Origin: Polytrichum commune
Taxonomy: Eukaryota > Streptophyta > Polytrichopsida > Polytrichales > Polytrichaceae
Length of the DNA stretch: 64,000 bases
Reading direction: 5' to 3'
NCBI GenBank assembly: GCA_950295325.1
Contig: OX485804.1
Coordinates: 24,614,001-24,678,000 of the forward strand
Shown here: in pieces, positions 25,661 through 36,910 of the stretch
How the letters are laid out: the number at the start of each line of letters is the position of its first letter
Numbering within the stretch: position 1 is the stretch's first letter
The notes under the pieces: generated by a model
Told to the model about the DNA's origin: nothing
Databases searched by the model: none
Seen by the model: only the letters and a program-made list of their open reading frames with translations
Made by a program: the position numbers and the translations under genes

Positions 25661-25860
25661 ATGAACAGGAAGAACCGACCGCCGGTTGCAGATGAAGCGG
25701 TTGAAGTTCAAGACTTCAGAAAGGTCGCTGATCATTTCAGAGGAATCTATAGAATATATCTCAAATTTATAAAGAAAAACCGAAAGAACACAACACATAA
25801 CTGGTGGTTGGACTTGGAAACACTGGAGAATCCTGACCAATCATGCCTGAAAATCTCCAC
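25661..25860 (+). repeat. Dispersed repeat R1, copy 4
   Basis: It starts in GAACAGGAAGAACCGACCG and ends in ATCATGCCTGAAAATCTCC. A 120-codon frame runs through it, but other copies are not open in the same frame, so I do not call a gene. A TTTTGG-repeat tract (25,889-25,920) follows. Confidence 0.65.
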
Positions 25861-26090
25861 GCACTCCGCAGTGGAATCTTCGTATAATTGTTTTGGTTTT
25901 GGTTTTGGTTTGGTTTGTTTTGTTTTGCCCTGTGCACACACGTACTTACCTGGTCTGCCACATGACCCTGTTATATATCTTCGTCATCAACATTACCGCC
26001 AACTTGAAGCTGCCGATGGCTAACAATTCCTACCTGCTACTAAGCCTGTGAGGCAGACAAAACTCCGACAGGTCCACGTATTCCCAATCA

Positions 26091-26213
26091 TAGAGAGAGA
26101 GAGAGAGAGAGAGACCTCAACCGTGCTCCACAATTCAGATCTGAAGCACCAGCGTGTACTTACCTACATTTATACTTACATTTATACTTACATATATACT
26201 TACATACTTACAC
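26091..26213. repeat. Microsatellite pair: GA run and ACTTACATATAT run
   Basis: About 12 GA units (26,091-26,114) are followed by four imperfect units of TACTTACATTTA/TATA (26,157-26,213). Confidence 0.7.
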
Positions 26214-26325
26214 AGCACGGCTTGCATGGAACCTGGGAGCAATTTGATCGATGGAAGCCACCATTTGTCCCACATGAAATGGAATCGATTTCAAATTCCA
26301 GGGCGCCGTAAGCCTCATGGGACTA

Positions 26326-26564
26326 CACTGTTTAGGGTATGTAGTGTGTCACTTACTATTTGGACTTACGTTGTGGTGAAGATTTTATTATTATTGTTAT
26401 AGATCTCTTTCTTTTCTTTTTTGGGTCAGAGAAGGTCAAATTGGTTGTTCGGACACTGTAGAACATGAGCATCATTGTTTTTAGTAGAAACTTACGTTGA
26501 CAATAAAGTGTTCTAGCAATGCATAACTCGGAATAGCAAGTGATGCTAAATAGCGAAAACGGTG
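26326..26564. mobile_element. TA-flanked MITE, short
   Basis: 239 bp from CACTGTTTAGGG to CGAAAACGGTG, flanked by TA (26,324-26,325 and 26,565-26,566). The subterminal blocks GTGTCACTTACTATTTGGA and TCGGAATAGCAAGTGATGC are inverted and match those of 27,201-27,671. Confidence 0.65.
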
Positions 26565-26597
26565 TAGAAGTACTTGAAGATGGTGTCGAAAAGACTA

Positions 26598-27110
26598 CAC
26601 AGTTGATGGTATTTAGTGTCATGTACACTCTTTGCGTAGGGCCTAAACTAGGTGCTTAGAGGTATGAATGTGTCATGTCTGCTGATTCTCAATATGATAC
26701 ATTCGTCGACATAAGTGACTATTTTAAGTGAATTTTTTTACTGTACGGAGTTTAACGTGGCACGTCGGGATGATAACACATTGAGATGATGTAAGGGGGG
26801 TAGATGTTATTGAGCATACTAATGGCAAGTGTCATGTGTTTACATTGTAGTATGCAAGAGGAAGACATTTTTTAGCACACTTAATGGCACATGTAATTTA
26901 TATACACTTTAGTCTACTTGTAGACCATTGTGTAACATAGGCATACATCTTGTAGCAGTATGGCACATACTCATGCCAAGATACAATTGAACGCCGAGTG
27001 TCATGAGGTGACACTAATGATGAAGTTGGTCATTAATGTAACCTAGCATATGCCTCAAATTAGGGTAAGCGACACTATTACGCATGTGACACTAATTACC
27101 ATTAATGGTG
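26598..27110. mobile_element. TA-flanked MITE
   Basis: 513 bp from CACAGTTGATGGTATTTAG to TAATTACCATTAATGGTG, flanked by TA (26,596-26,597 and 27,111-27,112). It is a close relative of the element at 31,225-32,659 and supplies the empty-site reference for it. Confidence 0.7.
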
Positions 27111-27200
27111 TAATTCTCTACAATAACGGAGTGTGGTGGTTTCGGTAAAATAGAGGTTAATGTCAACTTGATGGTCCTTTTCAAAGAAAGCTTAACACTA

Positions 27201-27671
27201 CCTTAAACCATTTATGGTTTTTAGTGTCACTTACTATTCGGAATTATGCAAGGCTATAACTTCACGCTATAGATTTCATTCGTTACCAACAAAGGTTACA
27301 TGGATTATACAAACATTATACAACATAAACAACTTTACTTGGTAAAAAAGTTACATTCTTAACAAAAAGTTTTAACACTACCAGTCCAAGATGCCCCTAA
27401 ATTACTGGATGACAGTGGAGAGGTACCCAAATCCGAACAGAGTGGTTGGCAATTCGATTCCCAACTATGAAATCTTCTCTCTTCTTGACAGAAAAACCAA
27501 GAGCCCACCCACCGCAAGGTAGGCAATATATCCCACCTTGCACCTAGGAGATCCTTGAGCAAGGTAGGACAGACATTCTCAAATTCACGTCGGATTGCCC
27601 GACGTTGTCTATTATTATTATACAACTGAGTAACTCCGAATAGTAAGTGACACTAAATAACATAAAGAATG
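27201..27671. mobile_element. TA-flanked MITE carrying a SINE-like insert
   Basis: Subterminal blocks TTTAGTGTCACTTACTATTC and GAATAGTAAGTGACACTAAA are inverted, and TA flanks both ends (27,199-27,200 and 27,672-27,673). The outermost bases of the left end are more diverged. An S2 SINE-like segment occupies about half of it. Confidence 0.6.
27381..27621 (+). repeat. SINE-like element (family S2)
   Basis: A box A-like word TGGATGACAGTGG (27,406-27,418) and a box B-like word ATTCGATTCC (27,452-27,461) have tRNA-type spacing. The segment ends in GTCTATTATTATTAT, a simple 3' repeat of the kind SINEs carry. A truncated relative lies at 17,815. No clear target duplication is seen. Confidence 0.4.
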
Positions 27672-27673
27672 TA

Positions 27674-28174
27674 GTACTACATCCTGAAACAGGACGAGAA
27701 ACTCTATCTTTAAGGTAATTCTAGAAAAGACACTTAAATACCACAAAGTGCGCCTCATTTTCAACTTCATTTTCAGAGCAACCTTATATATATAAAAGGT
27801 TGTCTTTCGAGCTTTTGCTGCACTTTTTACCCCACAAGAAAGCGTTACGAATGGTGGTAACTTCAATCCCAAGACAGTTACCTACCTAGACTTACCCACT
27901 TCCTTAATGCTCAGACGAGAAATCAAGAGGCGGCAGAAGTAGTACGGTAGTTTAGTTGCAGGAGGCTTACATGTTTGAAGTTGCGTATTGATTGAATACT
28001 CATGGATGCTCAGAGATAATAATATTATTACTACTCTGACTGCGTACTGACTGCCACACCTAACCTGGGCCTGACATGCGAAGTTTGAGACCGTATTCCA
28101 TGCTATTTGATGTTATCCGTATTTTCAGGGGTCCACAAGTTCAACCTCTAAAGGCCCAAATGACTCATCTCAAT
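27674..28174. other. No gene recognised
   Basis: Unique-looking sequence with a minus-strand 84-codon frame (27,618-27,872) and no domain. It is slightly more GC-rich than its flanks. Confidence 0.35.
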
Positions 28175-28177
28175 TCA

Positions 28178-28668
28178 GGGCCGCTTCACACTATGGTCAT
28201 CCAAGTCGAGAGGCCATGGGATTGAGTGGCCAAACTTTGTTGAGAGTCCAAAGAAATGAGCTGAAAATACATAGTCAATAGAATATAGGAACTTGAGTCT
28301 TTGGTTGGGCATAGTGTGAAGCTCCCAAAGTCCAATGGAAGAAAGAATATCCCATTTTATTTCCTGTCCAAAACAACCTCTCCAATCGAATGGCCAAGAT
28401 CTTGTTAGTTTTTTATTTTTTTGTAATGAAAAAAAATCGACAGCCTCTCGACCATAGTTTGGGTTTCTAATCATGTCTGACCCAAACTTCCTTCGAGAGT
28501 CTATTGCCTTGGTCAAAAAAGTACTACCATGTAAGCGTTTTGGAGAGCAACAACCTTTGGACTTTGGCCTCTAGTGTGAAGGGTCGAGAGGCCGAATTCT
28601 TGGTTCTTGCAATATGATTGGTGGAAATCGACGGCCTCTTGACCTTTGGCCATAGTGTGAAGCGGCCC
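28178..28668. mobile_element. GGGCC-type MITE
   Basis: 491 bp from GGGCCGCTTCACACTATGG to CCATAGTGTGAAGCGGCCC, flanked by TCA on both sides (28,175-28,177 and 28,669-28,671). It is the reverse-oriented partner of 4,610-5,113. Confidence 0.8.
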
Positions 28669-28691
28669 TCATTCATGTTCTGAAAAAACTA

Positions 28692-28909
28692 CACTAAATA
28701 TGATATGTAGTGTCATTTACTATTTAAAGGTATGCGGTGCTATATCTTTCTATTGTTAATGTAATTTTTCATCAAGTAAGGTTGTTGATGTTTTATAACG
28801 TCCAATCAAGTAATTCGACATTTGTTGGTTAAATATGAGATATACAATTAATAGATAGAGCATTGTGTAATTCCAAATATTAATTGACACTATAATATCG
28901 TATTTAGTG
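28692..28909. mobile_element. TA-flanked MITE, compact
   Basis: 218 bp from CACTAAATATGATATGTAG to ATATCGTATTTAGTG, flanked by TA (28,690-28,691 and 28,910-28,911). It is the shortest clean member and shows the ends of the group best. Confidence 0.7.
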
Positions 28910-28939
28910 TACTTATCTCTAACATAATATTACTCAGCT

Positions 28940-28970
28940 ATGTATGTATGTATGTATGTATGTATGTATG
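28940..28970. repeat. ATGT microsatellite
   Basis: Between seven and eight uninterrupted ATGT units are present. Confidence 0.9.
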
Positions 28971-29209
28971 CACTGTGGGGCTAGGATTCTGTCAGACATT
29001 CTGCCTATTTTATTATAGTTATTTTCTGCATTTCGGGTGTGTCAAGTCTAAGTATTCTTCATTCATTGACAAGCATCACTGGCAACTAGACCAATCCGAA
29101 CACGTGATTATTAAAGATATTATTTTAAAGTTGCCAACTTACACCAAAATCTTGCACGATAAATACATAATGAGTATAAGGATGTATACCACCTCAACAT
29201 CAAGTATGA

Positions 29210-29900
29210 GTTGTGGATTGTTCATTGGAAACCTAAATGATGTGCATGATTCATCATGAAATTAAACCCCTTATAAACGAGAAGTTTATAGAGAAGACCA
29301 TATATATACTAATGGCACCCTAGAAAATAGACTTATGTATTTATACTAAGCTTTTCGAATCAATGTGATGAATGCCTCCACTACACATACAAAATAGATA
29401 TCATGAATGAAATAGGCATTTAATATACATTGAATTCAATTCCACTTTCCAATGAGACAATCATTGAACATGGTTTTGTCCATAGTAGAAACTCAACAGT
29501 TGTATCAGAACAAACTTAGACAAGAGCACCATGAGTTAGCCACCATCCACAAAGCAAAACTCAAAGAAGCGCATGAGTGCTCCAAGAGCCTCTAGTTTGT
29601 AAAAACCTAGGACCTAAATGCCAACCCTAACAAGAACATACATGTAGTCATTAAGAACTATGACCATTTGGCAACATTGGACGAAAATCTAAATCGGATG
29701 AAACTGACACATCCATTGTCAAATTTTTCTCTAAAGCCCTCTTCAGTATGTCTACTTTTACTTTAAAGAAAATAAATAGCCTTTTGAGATGTACATACTA
29801 CAGAAAATAATACCTCTTCCTTATATATACTATGTACGCTAATGCCTCCAAGAATACCCCTACTTAAACTCATGTTCATTCATACGTGGTATGAAGAGTC
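29210..29900 (+). repeat. Long dispersed repeat R3, copy 2
   Basis: Same orientation as 20,690-21,360 and visibly diverged from it, with scattered indels. Around 29,530-29,700 a plus frame reads as a charged, helical peptide before it is interrupted, which hints at former coding. Confidence 0.6.
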
Positions 29901-30079
29901 CAGCCCCCGGGACACAAAGCCCCCTCACGATTATGAGTTATCTACCAATAACACTTTGAACCCTGATGTCTTTTGAAAACATAATCCAAAGAAGACATAC
30001 TTTGGTGTGTTGAAATCCCCCTTTCAATTACTAAAGAGACACACTTAAGATACTACCAATTAATAATAACTTATATACC

Positions 30080-30262
30080 CGAAATAATAACCAGTTGAAG
30101 TTGGACACTTGAGGAGAATCACCGATCATTGTAGAGGAATCTATAGAAGAATATACCTCACATGAATGAAAGCCGAAACCGGAAGATGTGTAACATGTAA
30201 CCGGTTGGATTTAGAATCACATGGATCTTGACCGACTATATTATCTATGCCCAAAAACTAAC
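30080..30262 (+). repeat. Dispersed repeat R1, copy 5
   Basis: It includes CCAGTTGAAGTTGGAC, TAGAGGAATCTATAGAAG and ACATGTAACCGGTTGGAT. One of the few CATGTTAC-type words outside the MULE (30,190-30,197) occurs here. Confidence 0.65.
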
Positions 30263-30990
30263 TTCCCGGGCATGGCAGCCAAACAATTATTGCACAATAA
30301 CTTATGAGTTGATGTGTTATCTTTGTCTCCTCTCCAACTCAAACAAACTAACAACATGGAGTGTGGTCTCGGGTCCTTGGCACATGATATCCACCTACCC
30401 ATTGACTCCATAGGTAGTATATTTGTGCACGAAAAATAACGGAAAGTTGCCGTGCATCAAAGGGAGGATCATGCCATACTAATAGTTCCAAAGCCACCGA
30501 GAGATTCGCATCGCGGCCTAAGAGAGGCCGCCACATCCTTATTCCGGGTACAAAGTGCACTCTATCCCATGCAAATAATATCCACACAAAAAAGCTACTC
30601 CCGGAGAAATGATAGCTACTCGGGTGTACACTAGAGTGCGTATCCGTATAGATTTAAGATTCTCTCAAAGTTTAAAGAGGTAGGAAGAGGAGGTCCCATT
30701 TTTTCATTATTAGCATACTCGGAGTCCTATGCAATCGTCCCACGTCAATGAAAGAGCAATACAAATCTACCACAGTACTAGATCTACAAATTTTCTAATT
30801 ACATAAGACAAGTTTCCAGTGATGTAGGTCAATTGCCTAGGACTCATATGTTTGTAGTGTTTGCACCCAACTTTTAGAATTAGGCTCTGATACATGATGA
30901 GCTAGCAAGCCCTTCATAGAAATTTTTCTCAAAGAAGGATCAAACCCACAATTTTGTTCATCTTTGAGGGACTTTATAGATAACTCTACA
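30263..30990. other. No gene recognised
   Basis: Frames of 60-79 codons on both strands overlap at 30,348-30,634, which points to composition and not coding. A TATA/CACGA-type word near 30,416-30,436 has no gene downstream. Confidence 0.35.
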
Positions 30991-31220
30991 CTAGTGTCCG
31001 GGAAGTTTTTGGGCATAGTCGGTCAAGATCCTAGTGTATTTGAATCCAACCAATTACATGTTGACATCTTCCGGTTTTGCTTTATTCAGTTGAGGTATAT
31101 TCTTCTATAGATTCCTCTAAAACAATCGGTAATTCTCCTGAAGTCTCCAACTTCAACCGGTTATTCTCAAACTCAACTGGTTCATCCATAACTAACTTGT
31201 TGGTTCTCCCCGAGCCCTGC
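30991..31220 (-). repeat. Dispersed repeat R1, copy 6 (reverse)
   Basis: This is the best-kept copy. On plus it runs CTAGTGTCCGGGAAG, GTCAAGATCCTAGTG, CTTCAACCGGTTATTC and CTCAACTGGTTCATCC to CTCCCCGAGC. A TA-flanked MITE starts five bases after its end. Confidence 0.7.
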
Positions 31221-31688
31221 TCTACACCGTTATGGTATTTAGTGTCACGTACATTACTTGCAAAGGACCTAAACTAGATGCCTAGAGGTTTGAAAGCGTC
31301 AAGCCCGCCATTTGTCCATACGATTCGATTCATCAACATAAACAACTTCTTTAAGTGAAAAAATATCTACATTATGACATTTAGAGTAGCACAGTGGGAT
31401 ACTTTAGATGTTAGTCTTGCGTATGAGTATGCAAGAGGAAAATGATTTTGAGCATACTAATAGCAAGTGTCATTTGTGTACACTGTAGTCAACTTGTAGA
31501 CAATTGTGTAACATACGCATGCACCTCATAACACTATTGAACATACTCATGCCAAGATATTAGTGAGCGCACTTGAATGCCAAGTATCATGAGGTAACAT
31601 TTATGGTGAAGTTGTTAATCATCAATAAAACCTAGCATACGCCTCAAAATAGAGTAAGTACGTGACACTATTACCCATGTGACACCAA

Positions 31689-32641
31689 GGGCCACTTCAC
31701 ACACAAGACTGAGAGCCCATGACTAGTGGATCATGTTTCATGCCAATGGATCATGTTTCATGGTCACTTGGACTATTTTCCAAAACCACTTCTTGGAGGC
31801 ACGGGTAGGTCACTCTAAGGCATTTTTGTGCACCACGTGCGGCTGGGGTTTTTTTGTTTTGGGGCTATTTACCTTCAAGGGCTTAATTAAAGCCTCCCTA
31901 TAATTACTTAAATTTCAAAAATGGCCCATTTGTTTGCGCCCTTCCATTACTTATATTGTCCAAGTCACTGCAATTTTTTGTACTCTATATTCCTTTTAAG
32001 TAATAAAAGCTAATCTACTTCCTAACGCATTGACGAGTGTTAAGGGAAACCATGGAAACAAAGAAGGATGCAAACAGTAATATCATTGCAAATAAAGTTA
32101 TGAAGAAAACACATAGGAGACCATAGCAAACATACTAAACATACCTTCTAGGATCCTTATCTTCAGCCCCTATATTAATTTTACAAAAAAATAATGGCCC
32201 ACATTTTATGTCCATCTAACTTACTTAAAATGGGATTGTCTACATTTAATGGCCCCTTCATTATTTGGAATTCCTTTATAATTTTTATTTCAAATGATTT
32301 TAATCTTCTCTATATTATGCCGCACGTCGTTTTTAAAATGCACTAAGTGACCTACCCGTGCTTGGAGGTAGGCCTAACACAAAACCGGGAAACCATGGCA
32401 CTCTGAACGCTCACGACGGTCGGTTTATTCTATTTTATCATGTGTGAGGACCCGCATGAATAGAAATTCATTGAAATAGCACTTGGTTGAGGGCCTACTG
32501 ACATATGACTTCAAACTACACTTGAGGATCCGTGACCACATTACATGATTTTGGAGGTAAGTTAGGACGGCCTTTGGACACTTTCTTTCGGGCTCTCACA
32601 ATTTCATGGTCACGGCTCTTGGCTCGTGTGTGAAGTGGCTC
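31689..32641. mobile_element. GGGCC-type MITE, middle level of the nest
   Basis: Ends GGGCCACTTCACACACAAG and CGTGTGTGAAGTGGCTC are inverted. Flanks are CAA (31,686-31,688) and TAA (32,642-32,644), one base apart. The comparison element at 26,598 has TAA at the matching place, so the left copy has probably mutated. It is the reverse-oriented relative of 294-1398 without that element's insert. Confidence 0.75.
31800..32360. mobile_element. hAT-type MITE, innermost level of the nest
   Basis: 561 bp with inverted ends CACGGGTAGGTCACT and AGTGACCTACCCGTG (15 of 15 matching). They are flanked by a perfect 8-bp duplication CTTGGAGG (31,792-31,799 and 32,361-32,368). The 8-bp duplication is the hallmark of hAT transposition. 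It is non-coding, so it depended on a partner elsewhere. Confidence 0.85.
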
Positions 32642-32661
32642 TAAATTCCATAACCGGTGTA

Positions 32662-33205
32662 AGGTAGAAATACCATAACCCGTCAACCACCCTCCAGCCG
32701 TGCACTAGACCGCTGTCATAATGGTGAAGTGCCATTTCTAAAATCGATCATGGCTCGGCGGCAACTTTAATGCGTGTAACTTACACTTAGTGTAGCCAAT
32801 GAGAGTCAAGTGTTAATGTACTCATGAGGCAACCGATTCAGGTGATACTCTGTATGGAAATGCGGATTACCATGTTCGGTGTAGGGAGAATCTAGTGAAC
32901 GAGTAGGGGGTTGGACAACTTTCCACTATGAAAATTTGTAGCATTTTTTGTATAGGGCAGAAAAGTATGAAACAACTTGCATTCTTCATGAATCCTTCTC
33001 GTCTATCTTGGAAAATCATCTCATGATTGTTCCAACCAGATCTTCAATGCGAATCACCTTATTTTCACGGATTATGTTATTTCTACCTTAGTGTCTGTGC
33101 ACGTTGGTTTTGTACATAGCTTCCACAAAAGCCCACAGTAACCTAATCAGTTTCTCCTCCCAGTATCAGAGTACTTGAACGCAGACAGAGCAAATGATAG
33201 CTATC
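32662..33205. other. No gene recognised
   Basis: Nothing with ends, tandem structure or a convincing frame was found. Confidence 0.35.
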
Positions 33206-33544
33206 TTACTCAGGCATATATACACAGTGTGTCTCAGTGTACACTAGGGTTTTGTACATGGTATCCAGCACGTGAATACATACAATTCTAGTTGGGAATG
33301 GTGCTGATGCATGCCATTGTTGTTTGTTATTGTACACAGGAAAGTACTCCTGTCGCACGGACTGCTCTAGTGAAGAAGGGAACTGGGAACTCTGGTTGTG
33401 TAGAATCGCCAATTCCTGTGTCTGTGGAGAGTGCAAATTTAGTGTTGTAGGTATAATCGGTGTTTGCTCAATATATACACTTCCGAAGGTGCACCTGTGA
33501 AACCGATCACTGTGGCATACCATTTGGAGAGTCTCGTCGCTCAT
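33206..33544 (-). CDS. Unidentified open frame, 112 codons
   Basis: Reading from ATG at 33,544 to a stop at 33,206, the peptide is polar and rich in Ser, Gln and His, with no membrane segment. The word CCTATATATCC lies only about 10 bases before the ATG on the minus strand. That would suit a promoter only if translation begins at a later methionine. No family is recognised and no flanking exon is evident. It sits in one of the less repetitive parts of the window, which is the main reason to keep it. Confidence 0.2.
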   Translation of the reverse strand: MSDETLQMVCHSDRFHRCTFGSVYIEQTPIIPTTLNLHSPQTQELAILHNQSSQFPSSLEQSVRQEYFPVYNNKQQWHASAPFPTRIVCIHVLDTMYKTLVYTETHCVYMPE

Positions 33545-34296
33545 GCAATGGATATATAGGTCCCCTCAATTACGTCGACTGTTGAGCCTAGAATGGTTAA
33601 CATGTTATGAGCATGTAGTCCGATTTTCTTTGAACACATGTTTTTTTGGTGTCCGTTCTTGGATGCACACTTCAGAATAAAAATCACTCAAATGTAGGTG
33701 TTTGATTGAGATGAGTAATCACATTAAGCGCGTCGGCCTTACAAGGTCATTGGGATGCGGGTGCACACGGTGGAACCAAACAACCTATGGCAACAGTGTG
33801 ATGTCTAAACATGATTAATGAGACTAATAAAAGGTGACTCGGCATTCTAAGGGATATTAGAGTTGAATTCGAGACATCGATAAGCGATAAAATAAGAGAG
33901 TTTTGCATTTGTTTAGGAGGAGTAATAATGGAGGATTGTTTTTCTTGTGAAGAGAAACAAATTTGAAGGAGGATGCAATTATTTAAGAAGATTTATGGAT
34001 CTAGATATTGCTACAAATTTCAAAGTGAAGATCTTAAGGGTACACATAGTCGCTCTATAGATTAACCCATAACTTCTCATCTCAATACTACTCCTTGGCT
34101 ACGAAAATTTGTCAAAACGCTTATGATTGTAATCAATCACAAGCCACCTGCACATAAACTTTAACTTTGTTTGCCTAAAAAAATATAGATATCATTTATG
34201 TCGGCATTACATGACCCTAGTGAGCGCTTAAAAGGACCTAGTTGACTATGGATGCCTCGACCTTAGGCTAAAAGTAGAGCAAGTTGTTGCCTCTCC
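33545..34296. other. No gene recognised, one repeat fragment
   Basis: The only recognisable structure is the foldback-arm fragment at 33,872-33,985. Confidence 0.35.
33872..33985 (+). repeat. Fragment of the 3,080-4,372 foldback arm
   Basis: AAAATAAGAGAGTTTTGCAT, then TTTAGGAGGAGTAATAATGG and ATTGTTTTTCTTG, match the outer arm read on the minus strand from 4,360 downward. Only this outer part is present. Confidence 0.6.
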
Positions 34297-34830
34297 ACTA
34301 AGGTGTGTGGGCCTTATGTGGTCATGTCCCTTCTTAATCGGACAACTCTATTTGAGTGGTGTGATTTGGCAAGGCTTGTAGTAAAGAACCAACACTAAAA
34401 ACACACATGTTACAACAAAGGGAATACCACTAAGGTATGTGGATCTTATATGGTTAGTTTTCTTGATCAAATACCTATATATGAGTGATATATGGAAGAG
34501 CTTGTAGCTAAAGTATATGCCAAAAAGACGTGTTACAATGAGATTGGAGTATGGCCCATGCTCAAAATACAAACAACATTCTCAATTCAACAGTTTTCAT
34601 AATTTGGGAGGGCCTATGTGATCACTAAAAGAGATAGAGAATCTTCATTATGACTTATTATAACTTCTGCATCTGAACTTCGATCTTGAAACTCGCAATT
34701 CCACTCATTGCGATCTGCAATTGATTGCAAAATGCGACAATTCATGATCCATTCAACGACCAAAATTGTCCGTGAAGTTGGAAGTGCCCACAATAGGCCC
34801 ACATAACTTACCCATGTTAAAAACTTGCCC
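34297..34830 (+). repeat. Dispersed repeat R4, copy
   Basis: The longest R4 copy seen: GTGGGCCTTATGTGGTCA, TTTGGCAAGGCTTGTAG, GTGTTACAATGAGATTGGAG, GGGAGGGCCTATGTGATCA and GTTGGAAGTGCCCACAATAGG. Some words occur twice (34,300-34,440 and 34,440-34,540), so it may be partly duplicated. Confidence 0.5.
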
Positions 34831-36689
34831 CCGACAGGATTGCGGCTCCTGCATCTCAATTATGCACCAATACCCTAAATTGGGAGTCTTTCAAATCCAT
34901 TCAATAAAGTAACTTCCAGGCTACATACCATTTTTGGTTGTTTTTCTGGTGAATGATCAACTAGAGGTACGGTTGTATGCAATAATTCTCTTTCGCCGGT
35001 TTTGAAGTTTACCACAGTATCTGTTTTGGATCACTCCTATATAAGACCTGTACAAAGGATGCAACATAGCCGCAGCAAAAGCCCAAAAATCGTACCTGTA
35101 TGATTCATAATTTTATACTCCAGATAAGCTTAAAAGTCGGATTACATATCAAGGTCAACACAGGTGCTCAGTTGAGGGGCATGGGATCTTTCGCATGTTT
35201 CTCTCTAACCTGGAAGTATGTCAGCGGTGCAGGGAAAATCTAACTGTTGAGTTTGTGACTTGTCCAGGGTGTTTGGAAACGTTTCTGGAATGCAGGATTT
35301 GGTTGTTGAACGCTGGAAGTTGGTAACTGGAGTCTGGGAGTTTGAGTAAGTAGCCCAGTGAACACTTTGATACCATCAGCTTACCCCTCAGAATGCACGT
35401 CCTCACAGTTGGTTGAACACCGGTGGACTTCAGAATTTGCTAACCTGAAAAGCAGTTATGTTGTAGTTACCTGCACACATCATGTTCCAAACAGGCAGTA
35501 CAATGTCTGCTGTGAGCCATATTTTGTGTTAAGTATGGAAAACGTAATTTGTGATTCCTTTCTAGGACCGCTCACATTCACATGCCAATCAAAATCAATA
35601 AGGGTATGCAGGCCTTGATGGACAGTTCCAGCTCCATGTACACAATTTGGCGTTGGATGGGATCGCGAGTTGTCCCAGATTCCCGTTAGCAATTGTGAAT
35701 CATGAAGTTTGTCCTTTGAAGTGTCAAGGTTGGATTCGAGTGTGAAGCAAAAGTTGTAAGAGGTTAGAGTGAAGAATCTTCGTTCTCTTGAAACAAGCGA
35801 TCCTTCCCAATTGTGTTAAACTATTACATTTAGAATATTGTCCTTATTTTAAGCACATTAGTCCGATCTCATCATATCACATATTGCTCTGATGTCCGTT
35901 TTAACTACAATCCTTGCTATATACCACTCAAGTAGAGGCGTTGTTACAAGACTAGTGTTTGATTGAGGGCCGCATATCTTAGACATTTCTTCTAGCACAG
36001 GGACATGGAGCAACTCAACTTTTTTCAAAGTTAAATACCCCCTTACACATGAGTACTTGAGCACAAGTCTTGCACAACTTTAAAAAATACATAACTCCAA
36101 TATATATATATATATTGGTAGTGAATGTCATTTTGGTTAATCAATACCCACATGATTAAGAAAGGTTTGCACTCTAGAGCTCTTCTATATAGTTATAGAC
36201 ACAACACTACAAGCATGAGTCTTGGACAATTGTTGTGCATCACTATAACCTTATTGTTACTAAAAAATTCGCAAATCTACCTCAATGATAAGTTTGCATT
36301 GTTCTTACACTGATGTAGGATGATAGCCTAGGACTCATGCTGGTAGTGTAGTTTTGACTTTCATACTCGACAAAGCTCATCACACAAACTATGTGCAAAG
36401 AACAAGGAAAATGGCACACAAGAATATACAAGAACAGGACAACAGGAGGATTTGCAGATGTATCTGGATCGTTTCTCGATATCTTTCAGGATGAAACCTT
36501 GGAAAATGATGCACAATAGATGTTACAATCATTAACAACAGGTATGTGTCTTGAGATCTGGCTGTTGATTGCACAGTGAAATATCCCACCCCATACAAAG
36601 AAGTAAAAAGGACATAGGATCGAATACAAGTTCATGCTAATTAAATTGGTCCTGTGAGAGTAGAAGTTGCATCACTCCCATCCCCATAT
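34831..36689. other. No gene recognised
   Basis: Short frames overlap on both strands (35,221-35,692). There is an AT microsatellite at about 36,103-36,115. I see no element ends. Confidence 0.35.
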
Positions 36690-36910
36690 TTAAGGAATGG
36701 GGGTGTTATTCGACTATTTTCGTGATCGGACACCTATGTTTGACTGATGTGTGGTTTGGTGAGGATCAAAGAGCAAACACCGTGAAGACACATGTTTAGT
36801 GCAAATTGGACTATGCCTTCATATTTTATAAACTGTTCCACACTCAAAGGTGAACATAATTGGGAGGACCTATGTATTTAGTTAAGGAATCAACAAACAT
36901 GCTCTTCTGA
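36690..36910 (+). repeat. Dispersed repeat R4, copy (weak)
   Basis: It keeps GACTGATGTGTGGTTTGG, AGACACATGTTTAG and ATTGGGAGGACCTATGT in the R4 order and lacks the 3' block. Confidence 0.4.

Larger units (their letters stand above)
31225..32659. mobile_element. TA-flanked MITE, outermost level of a three-level nest
   Basis: The left end CACCGTTATGGTATTTAG follows TA at 31,223-31,224, and the right end CCATAACCGGTG precedes TA at 32,660-32,661. The right end is separated from its body by the 953-bp element at 31,689. Removing that insert leaves about 480 bp that aligns with 26,598-27,110. Confidence 0.7.

Noticed and set aside
25661-26023. 120-codon plus frame
   Set aside because: It runs through a copy of dispersed repeat R1, and other copies are not open in the same frame.
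28692-28909. CACTA transposon
   Set aside because: The ends begin CACTA, but TA flanks both sides here and in seven other copies, which does not fit the 3-bp duplication of CACTA elements.
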